Notes: generated from the sequence alone by a model not told the origin. A stretch of DNA of 47,299 nt from Acanthamoeba lenticulata (GCA_002179805.1 NAVB01000247.1:1-47299), one strand, 5' to 3'; counted from the first letter of the stretch, positions 31,001 through 42,650 are shown. Translations and numbers: made by a program.

Positions 31001-33186
31001 TTTAGAGTACATCAAGGAGGCCCTCAAGACGAAGAACAAGATCTTGGTTTTTGCGTACCATCACGACGTCATGAACGGGATCGGCCTGCTCTTGGAGCGG
31101 GAGGGCGTCGAGTACATACGCATCGACGGCAAGACCGCCCCGTACGCCAGCTTCCCTCCTCTCCCCCCTACATCAACGTGTATCGATCGGGAGAGCGAGC
31201 TCACACAGGACACGTTTCGTTGCGTGTGCGTGTGTCTGGCGGTGGTGGGTCGGTCGAACCGTATGGCAGGCAGCATCGACAGGAGCTGGTGGACTACTTC
31301 CAGACGCAGCCCAGCTGCCGGGCGGCCGTGCTGGGGTACGTCTGCGTTCCCCGGGCTTTGCCGCCCTGCGGGATTGCGTGCGTGTTATGCGTGCGGGGGG
31401 TGGAAAGGGTTGCGCTGATTTCCCCTGACTGAGCCAACGCGGCCGGGGTCTGTGCGGCACTGCCCGTTGGGGGTAAAACAGGCTGACATCGGCTGGCGTG
31501 GGTCTCACAATGACAAAGGCCGAGGCCGTCATAATGACCGAGCTGTTTTGGAACCCGGGGGTGCGTATTTTGAGCAACCCCCTCATGATGACCATCGTCT
31601 GGGTGAAGCGCTGTCACCCATACACACACGCGCGCGAGCCCTTCTTCCAAGAAGGACTCTCCCCGCGAGGAGGGTGCGTTGCTGACTTACGCGCTGCCGC
31701 ACGGTGACGACCATGTGTGCAGATCCTACGGCAGGCCGAGGACCGGGCACACAGGATTGGCGTGGAGCATGACGTGGAGGTGTTCTACCTCGTGGCTCGA
31801 GGAACCCTCGATGAGAGCATCTGGTTCCGCCCCCCCCCCCGCGTCGACTCCTCCGGTCTCTGAGGCGTGTGGCGTTTGCCATGGCTAACCGGTGATGGTC
31901 ATCGACACGCGAACATATGTGCGCATGGGCATAGGGAGATGATCCAACACAAGCTGGACGTGTTGGGCAACACCCTCAACGGCGAGCAGGAGGTGCTCGA
32001 GGCCGAGGAAGTCGAGGGCAAGGCGCCCGATGGTAGCACCATCGATGAGTTTATGGAGCGGATCCTGCAGAAGGTGGAGACCTTTGAGGAACGCGAAAAG
32101 GCGTATCAGGAGCGCAAGCTGCAGCAGCAGCGCGACGCCGATCTCATCCAGAGCATGCGCGACGACCAGCGGCTGGAGCTCGAGCTCGAGCCCGCGACGG
32201 GCGGAGGAGGGAGAGCAACAGCCTCTGGCTTCCAGCCGACCATCTACTTTGACGCGGCCGAGACGGCGCTCGAGGCGGCCGAGGAGGAGCTGGACCAGGT
32301 CATGGGCGCGACCAAGACCAGCACCAACACCGCGCGCGGCGTCGTACTGGGCCGCGGTGGCAAGGTCCGGAGCGGCACGGCCACGAAGAAGAGATCGGCA
32401 TCGGCGGCAACAACGACGAGGAGATCATCGGCTGCTTCTTCAAGCCGAAGCACGGGCAAGAGGAAGGCAACAGAGATCGCCTACGAGGAAGAGGATGATG
32501 ATGATCTCTTTCAGGAGGAGGCTGCAGCAGTGGAGGAGGAGCAGGAGGCAGAAGTAGAAGAGGCAGAGGCAGAGGAAGAGGAGTCGGTGGTCGTACCTTC
32601 TTGGCGACACCCGAGATTCGTCACTCCACAGCAAGATCAGCGGTCCGTCGTGGCCGGCACTGGCAACATCTACGAGGACGATGACGACTTTGATCCTGTC
32701 AGCGGCAGTGGTGGCAGGCGCATCTCACTGCGCGGCACTCCAGCGGCCAAGAAACACACAACACCAACATCTAGATCAACACCAACGCGAACATCAACAA
32801 CAACATCAACACCGCTGCGGAAGAAGAGGCGCACGCAAGAGGTTTCAGATACGGTCGGAGAAGCCCAAACAACAGAGGGCACGAGGAGGATGAGGGGAAG
32901 GGGGGAGGAGGACTTCCAGGAGGAAGAAGCAGAGGAGGATGCTGACGATCAGCAACATCTCCACGACGACGACCTTGACAGCATCACGTGGCCCGACGTC
33001 GCTCGGCCACTGGCCAGTGGCGGTGGCCCGCAACAAGTTGCGCACAAGGCTCGGACCAGGGCCAGGGACTCGCCCGGTTCCCCGCCCACGAATACGACGT
33101 CTACGTCGTCTGACTGTGCGCCACGAGCGGGCCAGCTCGGCAGGTTCACCTTCACAGGCAGCCGGCGCCTGACCAATCGCGACTGA
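28017..33186 (+). CDS. SMARCAL1: SMARCAL1/HARP-type annealing helicase (SNF2 family)
   Basis: ATG 28017 ([19 protein letters not shown]). A long disordered Ser/Pro N-terminus (to about 28900) precedes a HARP-like module: [28 protein letters not shown] and [16 protein letters not shown]. The SNF2 core follows in short exons: [19 protein letters not shown], then [15 protein letters not shown] (Walker A), [24 protein letters not shown] (DESH box), [77 protein letters not shown] and AEDRAHRIG (motif VI). The C-terminus (about 31940-33186) is charged, with long acidic runs. SMARCAL1 rewinds RPA-coated DNA at stalled forks. The DESH box and the [10 protein letters not shown] insert separate it from other SNF2 groups. 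Some exon borders near 29100-29180 and 31290-31480 are uncertain. Confidence 0.88.
30149..30179. repeat. A/T-only inverted repeat inside an intron
   Basis: Arms ATTAATTATTT (30149-30159) and AAATAATTAAT (30169-30179) are exact reverse complements across a 9-nt loop. It lies in an intron of the SMARCAL1-type gene (about 30090-30221), within an A/T island surrounded by GC-rich exons. It could form an RNA hairpin or a DNA cruciform. Confidence 0.75.
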
Positions 33187-33714
33187 CAAGTGGAACTCTC
33201 GCCCGCTGAGTAGAAGGTGGCGACTTCTTGGACAACTGTTGAGAGACATGAATAGGTCTCCTCGGTTCTTTTCATAGGTCCATGCTCCATAAACGTGGGT
33301 GGTGTGCGACCTCCGTCCGCCAATCCTGTGCCCCATTATGTACGAATAGGCCTTTGAAAAGTCTTTAAGGCCCAGATAAACTGGGTAACTCTATTCCTCC
33401 CCGACCGACACAGGCTCTTGTGGGGTACACGATTGATAGGGACGGATCTGCAACCGGTTAAGGGCAACCTTCCACCAATGTGCGTGTTGGGAAACTGGAA
33501 GATGTGCCAGAAATTCACGGCTTGGCGCCACCGGTCCCAAATACAAAAAGGGCCGCACGCGTCCCTCACTTCTCAGTTCTCACTTCTTCCCTCTCGTATC
33601 TCGCCTCTCTCGCCTCCACCCAAAGGGTGTGTGCCTGTGTGTCTCTCTCTCGTTAGAGCATCTACATATCTATTTTCCTACATCATATCTACCTCACCAC
33701 CACACGATCTGCAA
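33187..33714. other. Intergenic region upstream of the bZIP gene
   Basis: 528 bp between two plus-strand genes. The first part is the 3' end of the helicase gene. The last about 130 bp are pyrimidine-rich (TCTCACTTCTTCCCTCTCG..CTCTCTCTCG) and lead into the ATG at 33715, suggesting the promoter and 5' UTR. No RNA gene or hidden ORF is convincing. Confidence 0.45.
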
Positions 33715-34223
33715 ATGCACCGCCACATTCCTCCCACCGATTTCCTCAACACCACCCCCTTCTCGCCCGCTGCCCCTCTTTCTTTCGGTCCTTCCTCGGG
33801 CCAGCCCCAAATGAACGGTCCTCGCACGCCCAAATTCGCGGCCATGGATGCGTTCGAACCTTCTTCGTTCCTTGATTCAAGCCTCACCACGGAGGATTTT
33901 TTCTCGCCCTTCCTCAACCCTGACTTCCCCATCGACATTAGTCTACCCCTTCAACATCTGGGCGACAGCGGTGCGCACTGATTCTGCATTCTTTCCTCGC
34001 TTATTTTTTTGTGTTGCGTAGATTTCGCGAAATCTGCACAGCGATGAAGACAACCACTTGGCTGACCATGTTCGTGTTGATCCATGCAGTTATGCAATCG
34101 CAGGCGCCCCTTATGCAGGTCGCCCAGGCGGGCGCCACCGTGAGGAGGAACCCCAAGCTGGCAGCCAAGAGGAAGCTTGAAGCCGCTGCCAAGAGCAGGG
34201 CTCAGGCTCCCGTCCAGCAGCAG

Positions 34224-34258
<35 letters not shown>

Positions 34259-34981
34259 GCAAATGCAGCACCTGCTGCCCGTGCAGCAACAGCAGCAGCA
34301 ACAACAGGCCAAGGCCCCGTTGATGCCCATGGCTCCCCAGCCCTCTGCCGTCCCGACCATGGCGATGGCCATGCGCCCTTCGGCGCCCTCTCCGACGCTC
34401 TCTATGTCGCAGCCATGCTACGGTGTCGATTCGCCTCCCACCGGCGGCGATCCCGACGACGACTTTGGCGAAGAGCCCACCAACAAGAGGCAGAAGCGCC
34501 TGGTCAAGAACAGGCAGGCCGCCCAGCTCTTCCGCAAGGTTTGTGGCCACCTTCACCGACGCCAAAAACAAAGGATTTTATTTGGCTTTCTTCTGTTCTG
34601 GTTGACTCACAAGTGGCTTCTTCTTTTCAACTACAGCGCCAGAAGCAGTACATCTCGGACCTCGAGAACAAGGTGGCCGAAGTGACCAACAAGAACATCG
34701 CCCTCATGGCCAAGGTCGATGTGCTCGTCACCGAGAACCAGCTCGTCAAGGACCAGCTCAAGTACCTGCGCACGTTCGTCGTGTCGGCCCTCGAGCAGGC
34801 CTTCCCGCCTCAGAAGTATGCCGAGATGCAGCAGCAGCTGGGCGACATCGGTCTCCACGACGCCGCCAAGAAGGAGCCCGTGGGGCCCTCGGCCACCAGC
34901 GCCACGACCGCGATCGCCATCTCGTCGAGCCCGTCCTCCTCCTCTACGTCGTCCCCCGTGCCCACGTCGGTGGACAAGTGA
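33715..34981 (+). CDS. bZIP transcription factor with polyglutamine tracts
   Basis: Three exons from ATG 33715 (MHRHIPPTDFLNTTPF). Exon 1 is a Pro/Phe/Ser-rich acidic segment (TTEDFFSPFLNPDFPIDI), probably activating. An intron (about 33972-34088) joins DS|VMQSQAPLMQ. Exon 2 carries two polyGln runs of about 16 and 8 residues and a Pro/Ala/Met-rich segment, then the basic region TNKRQKRLVKNRQAAQLFRK with the NxxAAxxxR signature of bZIP factors. An intron in the basic-region/zipper junction leads to RQKQYISDLENKVAEVTNKN and further heptads (Leu, Val and Met at d). Stop 34979-34981, after a Ser/Pro/Thr tail. It binds DNA as a dimer; targets are not known. Confidence 0.9.
34215..34308. repeat. 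CAG/CAA trinucleotide tracts (polyGln)
   Basis: Mixed CAG and CAA codons encode two polyglutamine runs in the bZIP protein (34215-34260 and 34284-34308). Interruption by CAA would slow repeat slippage. Confidence 0.9.
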
Positions 34982-35693
34982 AGAAGCGCGGACGACTAGT
35001 TCAAGGCAACCAGGATTCCAACAACAAGAAGAAGATGTAACAGAAGATGCAAGGCACACGACTGGACGGAAGGACCGGGCGGGCGCGGTTGGGTAGGCAC
35101 ATGCTGGGCGGAACGACGACGTCGAACCAACGAGAAGGAAGAAGCATTAGAGATGGACGCCACGACGCGGCGACGGTGACGAACTTCTGAAGCCCCACGC
35201 CGATGGCGCGTTGTGCGCACGAGCTTATGTTCGTGTGGTGTCGCTATGTCTCTTTTCCTCTCTCTCGAGGTGTACCGACAAACCTTTCACACTCTTCGCC
35301 AGTTCCACCTTTCTTGTTGTTGCACTGATTAGTTGCAACAAGGACTGGGAATCATCCGGAACCTGATCTAATATTTGAGTATGTTATGTCTAACATGTCA
35401 GTTTAAGTTAGCATCCTGGTTTGCTTTGAATTTCTTGTGCTGCCATTAGGTGAGCCAGCCGTTGGCGTGCAGGTGTGCAAACAGCATAACTGCAACGCAG
35501 CCCACGAGCCGTGGTTGGCTCTGTGGCCTCACCGACCACGGGCAGGCAATGGTGATGTCTCTCCTGATGCTCGCGACCGTGCCCGTCCTCCGTCGGATCG
35601 TCTTCGCCATGGTTCAGACTTCAATTCGCCACAAAAAGCAAGAGTTTATGAACAGTCCGTGCGGGGAAAGAAAAGCATGAAACAGAGTCCCTC
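34982..35693. other. Convergent 3' intergenic region
   Basis: 712 bp between the bZIP stop (+) and the proteasome subunit stop (-). It is mostly unremarkable. The stretch at 35330-35440 is A/T-richer (AATATTTGAGTATGTTATG). I see no ORF with recognisable domains, tRNA or repeat. Confidence 0.45.
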
Positions 35694-36567
35694 TCAGTCC
35701 TGCTTGAGGGGGAACTTGACCTCCCTTACGCCGTCCTTGTCGACAACGGCGAGGAGCACATAGTCGCCCGTGTAGATGTCCCTCTCGCCGGCCGAGGTGA
35801 AGATGTCCTTCACAAAGTCAATCGTCTCCTCCTGCGTCAGCTGGGGCTTGGTGAGGGTCGACCGCCGGTCCTTCCAGCCGATCTGGTTGTCAAGAAGCGG
35901 CTGCACGAGCTGGTTGCCCGTGCCCGACGACGAGTACTGCACACGCTCGAACGATCCGACGGCATCGTAGCTGTACACACATCCAACACCTGCGAGCCCG
36001 CCCCCAACAGAGTCTCAGCTCTGACCCTACTGTATTGTGTGGAGAAGGGAGAGCTTACCGTCATCGTCGATGCCACCAAGAACGTTGAAAGTGTAGTAAG
36101 GGAAGAAACGCTTGCTGTAGAGGATGGTGGCAAGCATCTGGGCGATGGCAGGCGTGCTCATGGGCTTCCTGTGCTGGTGCTCATACCACTGCAGGCGCGT
36201 CTGCAGCAGCTTGTGCAGGGCGATCTGATCGGCCTGCATACCCGCCGTGGCAATAACGCACTTGTCCGTCCTTTAAGAGGGTGAGATTAGAGCGATGTCT
36301 ACAGCTTCCAAAGGGGCGAGGTAGAGAACATACAATTTCAGGACCTTACGGGCCTCCCTGGAATGGATGGAGTAGCCACTGCTCAGGCGAGTATCGGCAG
36401 CGACCACGCAAAAATCCTTACCGTGGAGCGCCAGTGTGGTACTACGAGACGATGCTAGATTAATTAACGCTCGATCGCACGCAACAAGAGATGAGATCTT
36501 ACCCTCCATTATCGGTGTAAGGAGACCAGCCCTTGCGCTGAGTTCGTGGGCCATACTCGGCAGGCAT
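35694..36567 (-). CDS. PSMB1: 20S proteasome subunit beta type-1 (beta-6)
   Basis: ATG 36567 (MPAEYGPRTQRKGWSPY) is spliced (GGAGG|GTAAG..CTCGTAG|TACC) to GGTTLALHGKDFCVVAADTR. Further exons read LSSGYSIHSREARKVLKL, TDKCVIATAGMQADQIALH, MLATILYSKRFFPYYTFNV, LGGIDDD, VYSYDAVGSFERVQYSSSG, NQLVQPLLDNQIGW and RDIYTGDYVLLAVVDKDG, with stop at 35694. The sequence follows beta-6 throughout, including the SKRFFPYYTFNVLGG block and the Lys/Asp C-terminus. Beta-6 is a non-catalytic ring subunit: the maturation Gly-Thr is present, but the usual beta-subunit active-site Lys33 equivalent is Arg (DTRL). It is divergent from the PAS-cyclase gene. Confidence 0.94.
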
Positions 36568-36826
36568 GGGCGCACCAGCTCGTGAATCCATCATCATCAT
36601 GTCAGCTTCTATGCCTCAGTGTTTGTCTTGTCTTTGTTGGCGTGCCAAATCACCAGCCCCCTCTGCCGTGTGGCTGCCCAGCTCACCCTTGCGTGTGGGC
36701 CAAGCGTTGGCGTTCGGTTTTATCCCAGATAAGCCAAAGAGCGGGAAACATATTTCTCTGGCATTTTCCGTTCAATATCCCATTTTTGAAACCTGCACCG
36801 CAACCACTGATCTCGCACGCCTGGAT
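36568..36826. promoter_or_regulatory. Divergent promoter region
   Basis: 259 bp between the proteasome start (36567, -) and the preferred start of the PAS-cyclase gene (36827, +). The plus frame stays open back to an ATG at 36566, so the PAS-cyclase protein could start earlier, but that would overlap the proteasome start, and the intervening sequence shows no conserved domain. Confidence 0.45.
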
Positions 36827-39539
36827 ATGGGCAAAGTCAAACAAGGTGTTGTCGATCTAGCCACCAGGCACAAGGAAGTTGCGTTTTATGGAAATGCACT
36901 GGTTGCCCACTGTTCTCAACGTACCTCCGACTCGCAAACGGTGGGGATCCACCTTAACTCTCAGGTGAAGGTCGATTATCAACAGCTGGCTATGCAGAAC
37001 GGTGAAGGCGTAAAGACCGCCTCGTCTTCATCGCCCCTGTCCACATCTTCCACTTCGTTGCCTCGACGAGGGAGTAAAATCCTTTCAAGTACTGGCAGCG
37101 GACTTGGGCGAAGCATGGCAGGGGCTGGAGGTCCAATCTTCTCGCCTGATCAAACCAACGTGGAGGGCATTGAAGCGACGCAACTAGCCGACTTCAAGCT
37201 TCAGCTTGTGGACATGTTGGGTGAAGGCATTGCCATAGTTGACATGTCTCCCAACGGCGACATGAGAATCGTCCATGTGAATCACGGTTTTGAGCGAATG
37301 ACTGGCTGGAAAGAGACCGAGGTGCGCGGCAGCACGCTGCTCTTCCTTCAAGGGCCTGGCACCAATGAGAAAGGCGTGGAGACCGTGCGGCTGGGACTTG
37401 AGAGTAGGAGACAAGTTCGTGTGCTGCTCCTCAACTACCGACGAGACCGAACCCCTTTTTGGAACAGCATCTACACACTTCCCCTTCCCGGCTCAACTGT
37501 ACGACGTCTACCACATGTCCCTGTTGCTTCCGAGTTGAGCTCAGCTGTGAGTCTATGCAGGAGCGGCGCTACGTTGCTTTGATCATGAACGACGTCACTG
37601 AATGGCAGGAGAAGAATGAAGCTTCTAGGCGAGAAGGGAAGCAACTTTCAACAGGGTACCACAACAGTTGCCGCACACTGTTGGGAGGACATTCGTGCTT
37701 ATTCATCCTTGCGACTTGCTTCTAGGCGTCTCCCACCACCGCGCCCACGACCATCTACCACACATGTGAGCCAGCGAGAGCCTGTGGCGAAAAAGCTGGA
37801 CGATGTAAGTATCATTGTAATTGAGTTTATAAGGTACCTCTTCCTCGCCCAGAAGATTGCAGCCTCAGGCCAAGCGCTCACCAGGGTTGTGCGATGGGCT
37901 CAGAATTCACCAATACTTGGAGGCATTTTCCGATGTTGCTGCAGCCTCCAAGATGGTGAGGAACATCATGGAGATGATCGAAAGCTCACTCAACTATTTC
38001 CCCTCCCTGCGCAAGGTACGCAACAGCCGCCAGACATCTGCGATAGGTGATGCTTATCTGTATGGACGCACGGCAGGTCCGCATGACGGGCTCCAGCTTT
38101 GTAGCCATTGGTGGAATCCCCGTGCCACATTCTCGGGACCCAGTCCAAGAGGCGATGAACCGTCGGCTGCCTTCTCGGCGGAACACAGCTTCAGAGACTG
38201 ACTTGAGGCAGCGCGTGGAGCGGATGGAACGCGAGTGGTGCGCAAGCGAAAAGACCTTAAGCCACAATTATGCGCATAACTAACCCATAGTTGCCTCGTA
38301 GGTATGAACTTCTGAGTCACGATAGTGACGGCGAAGACGACGACAACTCGATGCGCAGGACATTGTCCGGGTCGGAGGTCTCCTGTCCGGTGTTTACGGA
38401 CTCGACATTCCTGCTCACATCAGCCCATTCCTTTCCCATGGGCACAACCTCAGCTGCGTCTCCTTTCTCTGCGCCTCCCTCGGAGCCCACCACTCTGCTC
38501 GCGTCTTCCTCCACGTCAGTGCCTGTGGTGTCGCCAAGCGTGGCAGCAGCAACCAAGTTCAAAGCCTTCTCCTCCCCTCTGCCCACCGACCACCGAAAGC
38601 GCGGCCTCTCGGCCCCAGCCAAAGTCCTCCGGCCAAGCATCCTCACCAAGGGAGGAAAGGCCCCATCGCCCTCCACTTCCTCTTCCTCGTTCCCGCCAAC
38701 GGCTTTCGCTGCATGTGGCGAGGACGACGAAGACAGCGATGAGGAGACGAGCGCAAGCTCGGCCCTGTTCCATGACGCTATGCAATCGGCTCTGCCAATC
38801 CTACCAGAAGAGAGCTCGAGCAAGAAGCCCCAGCTCATGGCCAGCGTCAAGAAGAAGTTCATGCTCGGCCGAAAGGACAAGGCCAAGGAGAAGGAGCCCA
38901 CGAAGAGCTACCAGGCCCCCGATCCGAGGCCAGCCGAGGTCGCCGCACAACCGGCCTGGCAGCAGCCCGAGGAACCAAAGGGGATCGAAAAGCTGAAGGA
39001 GCTCGACAAGGAGAGCAAGCGTAACAAGAAGAACAAGGCGCTCGAGGAGATGGCCGCGTTCGCCTTGACGGTGCTCTCCAAATTCAGCGCCCTGAACGAC
39101 GTGCTCAAGGACGAGTTGCAGCGGGAGTTGCAACGAAATCAGCACAAGAGCAAAAGCGCTTCCAGCAACAGCCACGATGCCCTACCGCCTGACGTGTGCC
39201 TCAAGATTGGGATGCACGTGGGTCGGGCCACGGTGGGTTCGATCCCTCTGGCGCTCGCGTCTCCCGTTCCATCCGCCGGTACGCGTTGTTGCGTCGTGCT
39301 TGTCCAGCCAGGTGATGACCAGGTCTGAACTCCTTCATCTCGATCTCGCAGGAGGCGCGCAGCTCTCGGTGCCAGAGGTGTGGGGCGAGGCTCTGGAGAT
39401 GGCCCAGCAACTGGGGCGAGCGGCCGGCGACGGCAACGCACTGGCTTCCGTGGCGGTGTACGACAGGTTGTGCCACAAGTTCAGGTTCAGCGACAACGGG
39501 GACAAGTGCTTCCTCCTCGAGGGCTACCGCGTCAAATGA
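36827..39539 (+). CDS. LOV-like PAS domain fused to a degenerate class III nucleotidyl cyclase domain
   Basis: ATG 36827 (MGKVKQGVVDLATRHKEV) is preferred; the frame is open back to 36566. After a Ser-rich region, the PAS domain (about 37190-37615) has LOV character: VDMLGEGIAIVDMSPNGDM, FERMTGWKETEVRG, LLFLQGPGTNEKG and LLNYRRDRTPFWNS, then ERRYVALIMNDVTEW after an intron. The LOV core GxNCRFLQ reads GSTLLFLQ, so the photoactive Cys is absent. Splicing of later exons recovers cyclase blocks: KLDDVSIIVIEFIR|IHQYLEAFSDVAA, MVRNIMEMIESSLNYFPSL, VRMTGSSFVAIGGIPVP, then a charged insert of about 270 residues with a coiled coil, EEMAAFALTVLSKFSALND, LKIGMHVGRATVGSIPLA and SVPEVWGEALEMAQQLG. The first metal Asp is Glu (VIEF), the second is Ser (TGS), and the Asn/Arg pair of the WGDxxNxAxR motif is lost. 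It is probably a regulator, not an enzyme. Confidence 0.8.
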
Positions 39540-39923
39540 GGCCTAGGGAAGGGGAGGAATTAACGTTTGTTGAAAAGAAGAGAAATGCACCAAAAAAAAA
39601 CCCAATAACGCGATTATTTTTTATTTGTTTGTTGTCCACGAGCATACGGGAGGGGGACAAGCTTGCCGCACGGCTGTTGTCAACGCAGATGACGATGATG
39701 TTGTTGTTACACCGCTCCTCGCCCGACCACAGAGAAGCGCATGACGGTGATGTTGATGAAACACGACGAGAACCCCACGACAGAGAAAGGGGGAGCGACG
39801 GAGCCGAGGAAAAGGAAGAAGAAGAAGAAGAAGATGAAGAAGCAGAGAGGAACCGAAAGGGAGAGAGCGAGGGCGAGTAGCGGAAGAGGAAAAAGCAGGG
39901 GTGTGGCGCGCGAGCGCGACGGC
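39540..39923. terminator. Convergent 3' region with A-tract and GAA/GAG repeat
   Basis: 384 bp between the PAS-cyclase stop and the PTEN stop. It has a poly-A run with AATAA-type context (39585-39625, plus strand) that suits transcript end formation. A purine tract (39800-39850, GAAGAAGAAG) reads as CT-rich on the PTEN strand. No gene is seen. Confidence 0.5.
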
Positions 39924-42208
39924 TTAAGCAGACGTGTCCTTGCCGTGCTTGCCCTGCTCTCTCGCCTTGCCGACGAGGAAGGATCCGCCCTTTTTCTGAC
40001 GTGTGCGCGCGTCAGCACGTCAGCGTTGGGAGAGAAAGAGGAGAGGAAGAGGAGGAGAGGAAGAGAGGGGGGTGGGGGATTGGTCCCAACCTGCGGCGTG
40101 AAGGGCTGGAGGAGGGTGCCTGACGAGGCGCTGCGTGGCGACGCGTTTCCTCGCGGCACGCCTTTGATGAACGACCCGGGCACACCCAGGTTTGGCCGCT
40201 TGCCATCCTCGGCCTCGCTCTCTTCCTCCTCTTCAGAGTCCTCCGACATCTCCTCGTTGGCCTTCTTCTCTCGTTCGCTGTTGGACGCATCACACACACT
40301 CGCGTCAACGGCAGGCCGGCAAGTTCCAGACGACGACGACAACAGTGACGTACACGTCGATCACCTCGCCGTTGCCGTTCTCCGCGTAGCTGTAGTCCTC
40401 GTCGTCGTCTTCGTCGGTAGAAGACGAGGCCTCGTCCTCGTCGCCGTCAACCGGCTTCTCGCTCGACGTCTCCGACACGCCGTTGTTCTCCTCCGCGCCG
40501 CCCTATTCCTCAGCCGCCGTCAGTCTCTTGCACACTGCCAAGTCCGTCCGCGAGGGAAGGGGCGCAGCGCACGTTCTGAACGGGCGCGGCGGCCTCGGCG
40601 GCTCTGATGTCCTTGAGGGAGAGCTTGCCCTTCTTGAGCTCCTCCTCGTACTCGGCCTCGGACATAAAGTACATCTCGACCTTGAAGTCCTTGGGGAAGA
40701 TCTTCTTCTTGTCGCGGCAGGCCTTGTCCAGCTCGGGCTTGGTCAGCACGAGCCGGCCGTCCTTGACAAAGGCCGTGTGGAACCAGAACATGAACAGCGT
40801 CCCCTTGCCCGAGTTGGCCACCACGTGCACGTCACGGATGACACGCAGCGGCTTGTGGAAGTCGATGTTGAGCATCCCGATCTGCTTCTCCTGCTTCCCG
40901 ATCAGCTTGACCGACGACCGGAAGCGCTCGTTGTACCCGTACTCCTCGATGATCACCTGAATGTCTGAGCGCGCCGTTGCCGTCAGCGTCTCAGGCCCGC
41001 CCAAGGATCCTGCTGGACTCACCTTTCTTGCCCTTGGGGATGCCGTTCAGGATGAAGCCCTTGAGCCACAGCGGCGGGGCGTCGATCAGGCGCGGCTGGA
41101 ACGGCGCGTCCAGCATCTGCTCGTAGTACTTGATGTACCTGATCTGCTTGCGCGGCGCGTGCGGTCAGCTCACCTCGCCCAGAGGCACGAGATATGGATG
41201 TACGACGACGACGAGGGGACGTGCCTGGGAGGGGATGGTGACGCCCTTGCCGTCGCGGGTGCGCTCCTTGCCGTAGTACTTCATGGCCTCCTCCGAGGTC
41301 GAGAAGCGGCCGCAGTGGAGCAGGTAGCAGCAGATGAGGAGGCCCGTGCGGCCCTTCCCGGCCTTGCAGTGGATGGCCGCCACGTGCTCGGGGTCTTGCG
41401 CGAGGAAGAGATGCTGCACGCACACACGCACGCTCAGCGATAGGACAGTGATGGTGATGGTTACGATGACGATGAAGCGCCACAGGCGAGGGGCGTACCA
41501 GGCTGTAGCACATCTCCGGGATCTGGTGGAGCGGAGGCGAGTTGTGGTCCATGAACGGGAACACGCGCACTGTGGTAGAATGCGTGGAATGTGAGGAGGG
41601 TGAGGCAAGCCACGGGCAGGAAGGGAGGAAGAACAAAACCAACCTCGCATGTTGAACTTGGTGGAGACATAAACACGCTCGGCGCAGAGGTTATACACCA
41701 TATATTTGTTGGGGTGATAGTTGTCCAAGAACCTAAAGCGCGCAAAAGAAGAGGAAGTGAGCGCAATTGCTGGCGAGATTGAAGCGTAGGGCAGTGTGAA
41801 CCTTTGAACCTCGGACATGGGGTTGCGATAAACACCTTCAGCGCCCTCGGAGGGGTAGCCCTTTATTGGGTAAGGCGGAACTCGTCAGCTCCATCTCTCA
41901 ATTTCAGATTTTCTTTTGATTTGAATAGTTTTGCGTGATTTCCGAACTCGAGGCCACTGTAAAAGTCAAGAGGACCCGGGCGAGGGAAAGGTACGGAAGA
42001 GAGGTACCATAGCAAGAAGGCGACTGTCACCGATGTCTATGTTGCGCCCGGGTGGCCCATGTGCGGAGAGAAACGTTCAGAAATTGAAAGGCCTCTCAAT
42101 AGAAAGATCGGAAAGCGTACAGGCCAAGTCCAAATCGAATCCGTCTTTGGTCCATCGCTTCTTCTTAAGCGAGACCTTTTTCCTCATTGGATTGGTCAAC
42201 TTCTGCAT
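39924..42208 (-). CDS. PTEN: PTEN phosphatidylinositol-3-phosphatase
   Basis: ATG 42208 opens [19 protein letters not shown], then KDGFDLDLA, the basic PIP2-binding N-terminus of PTEN. Short exons join as [12 protein letters not shown] (TAG|ACATCGG, about 42034-42006), [48 protein letters not shown] and then the P-loop [29 protein letters not shown] is the exact PTEN catalytic loop, with the two Lys residues needed for PIP3. KVIIEEY-like and [19 protein letters not shown] segments with [13 protein letters not shown] form the C2 domain. An acidic tail ([17 protein letters not shown]) and Ser/Glu-rich stretches lead to [17 protein letters not shown] and stop at 39924. It opposes PI3K at the plasma membrane; the phosphatase core is complete. 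Some joins near 41150-41210 are tentative. Confidence 0.93.
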
Positions 42209-42650
42209 CTTGTCCTCGTCACCAAAAATCCAACCTTAGAGAGGATGAAGAGAAGCTCGGCGAGAGATGATAACCCAAGCAAGGACACGAAAGGTCCGTT
42301 GCTTTATAATTTAATTACATTAATTACATCGCCTATTCCGTCAAATACCATTGGCCAAGCCTGCTAGCGGTATGATTGTTCATTGGTCCCCTACATATCC
42401 GTTATGCCCGGGTCTGTTCGTTCTGGTCGGCGCACGTTTTGCCACTACTGCACAACAGCTCTCCACGACTCACGCATGTGACCTAGCTTGTACTTGTCCC
42501 TAGTAAGCTCATTGGGGGTGGCCCCGTCCCAAGCTCGTTCGGGGTATGAGTTGCATTCTTGGCATTCTTGGTTACACTCTTGGGCTCGCCAAAACTCCTA
42601 CTCCCAAACCAAGGCGTCAGTACGGACGCCAACTCCAGAGTGTGAAGGGA
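42209..42650. promoter_or_regulatory. Divergent intergenic region
   Basis: 442 bp between PTEN (-) and the second sedolisin (+). An A/T-rich island at 42300-42350 (TTTATAATTTAATTACATTAATTAC) contains a TATA-like element facing both ways. The frame of the plus gene is open back to 42546 but codes no recognised sequence there. Confidence 0.45.

Noticed and set aside
35437..35763. Plus-strand ORF of 108 codons after the bZIP gene
   Set aside because: No homology is recognised and its end overlaps the last proteasome exon; read as 3' intergenic sequence.
42210..42480. Possible tRNA or small RNA gene in the PTEN/sedolisin gap
   Set aside because: No cloverleaf, GTTC T-loop box or pol III box pair could be found there.
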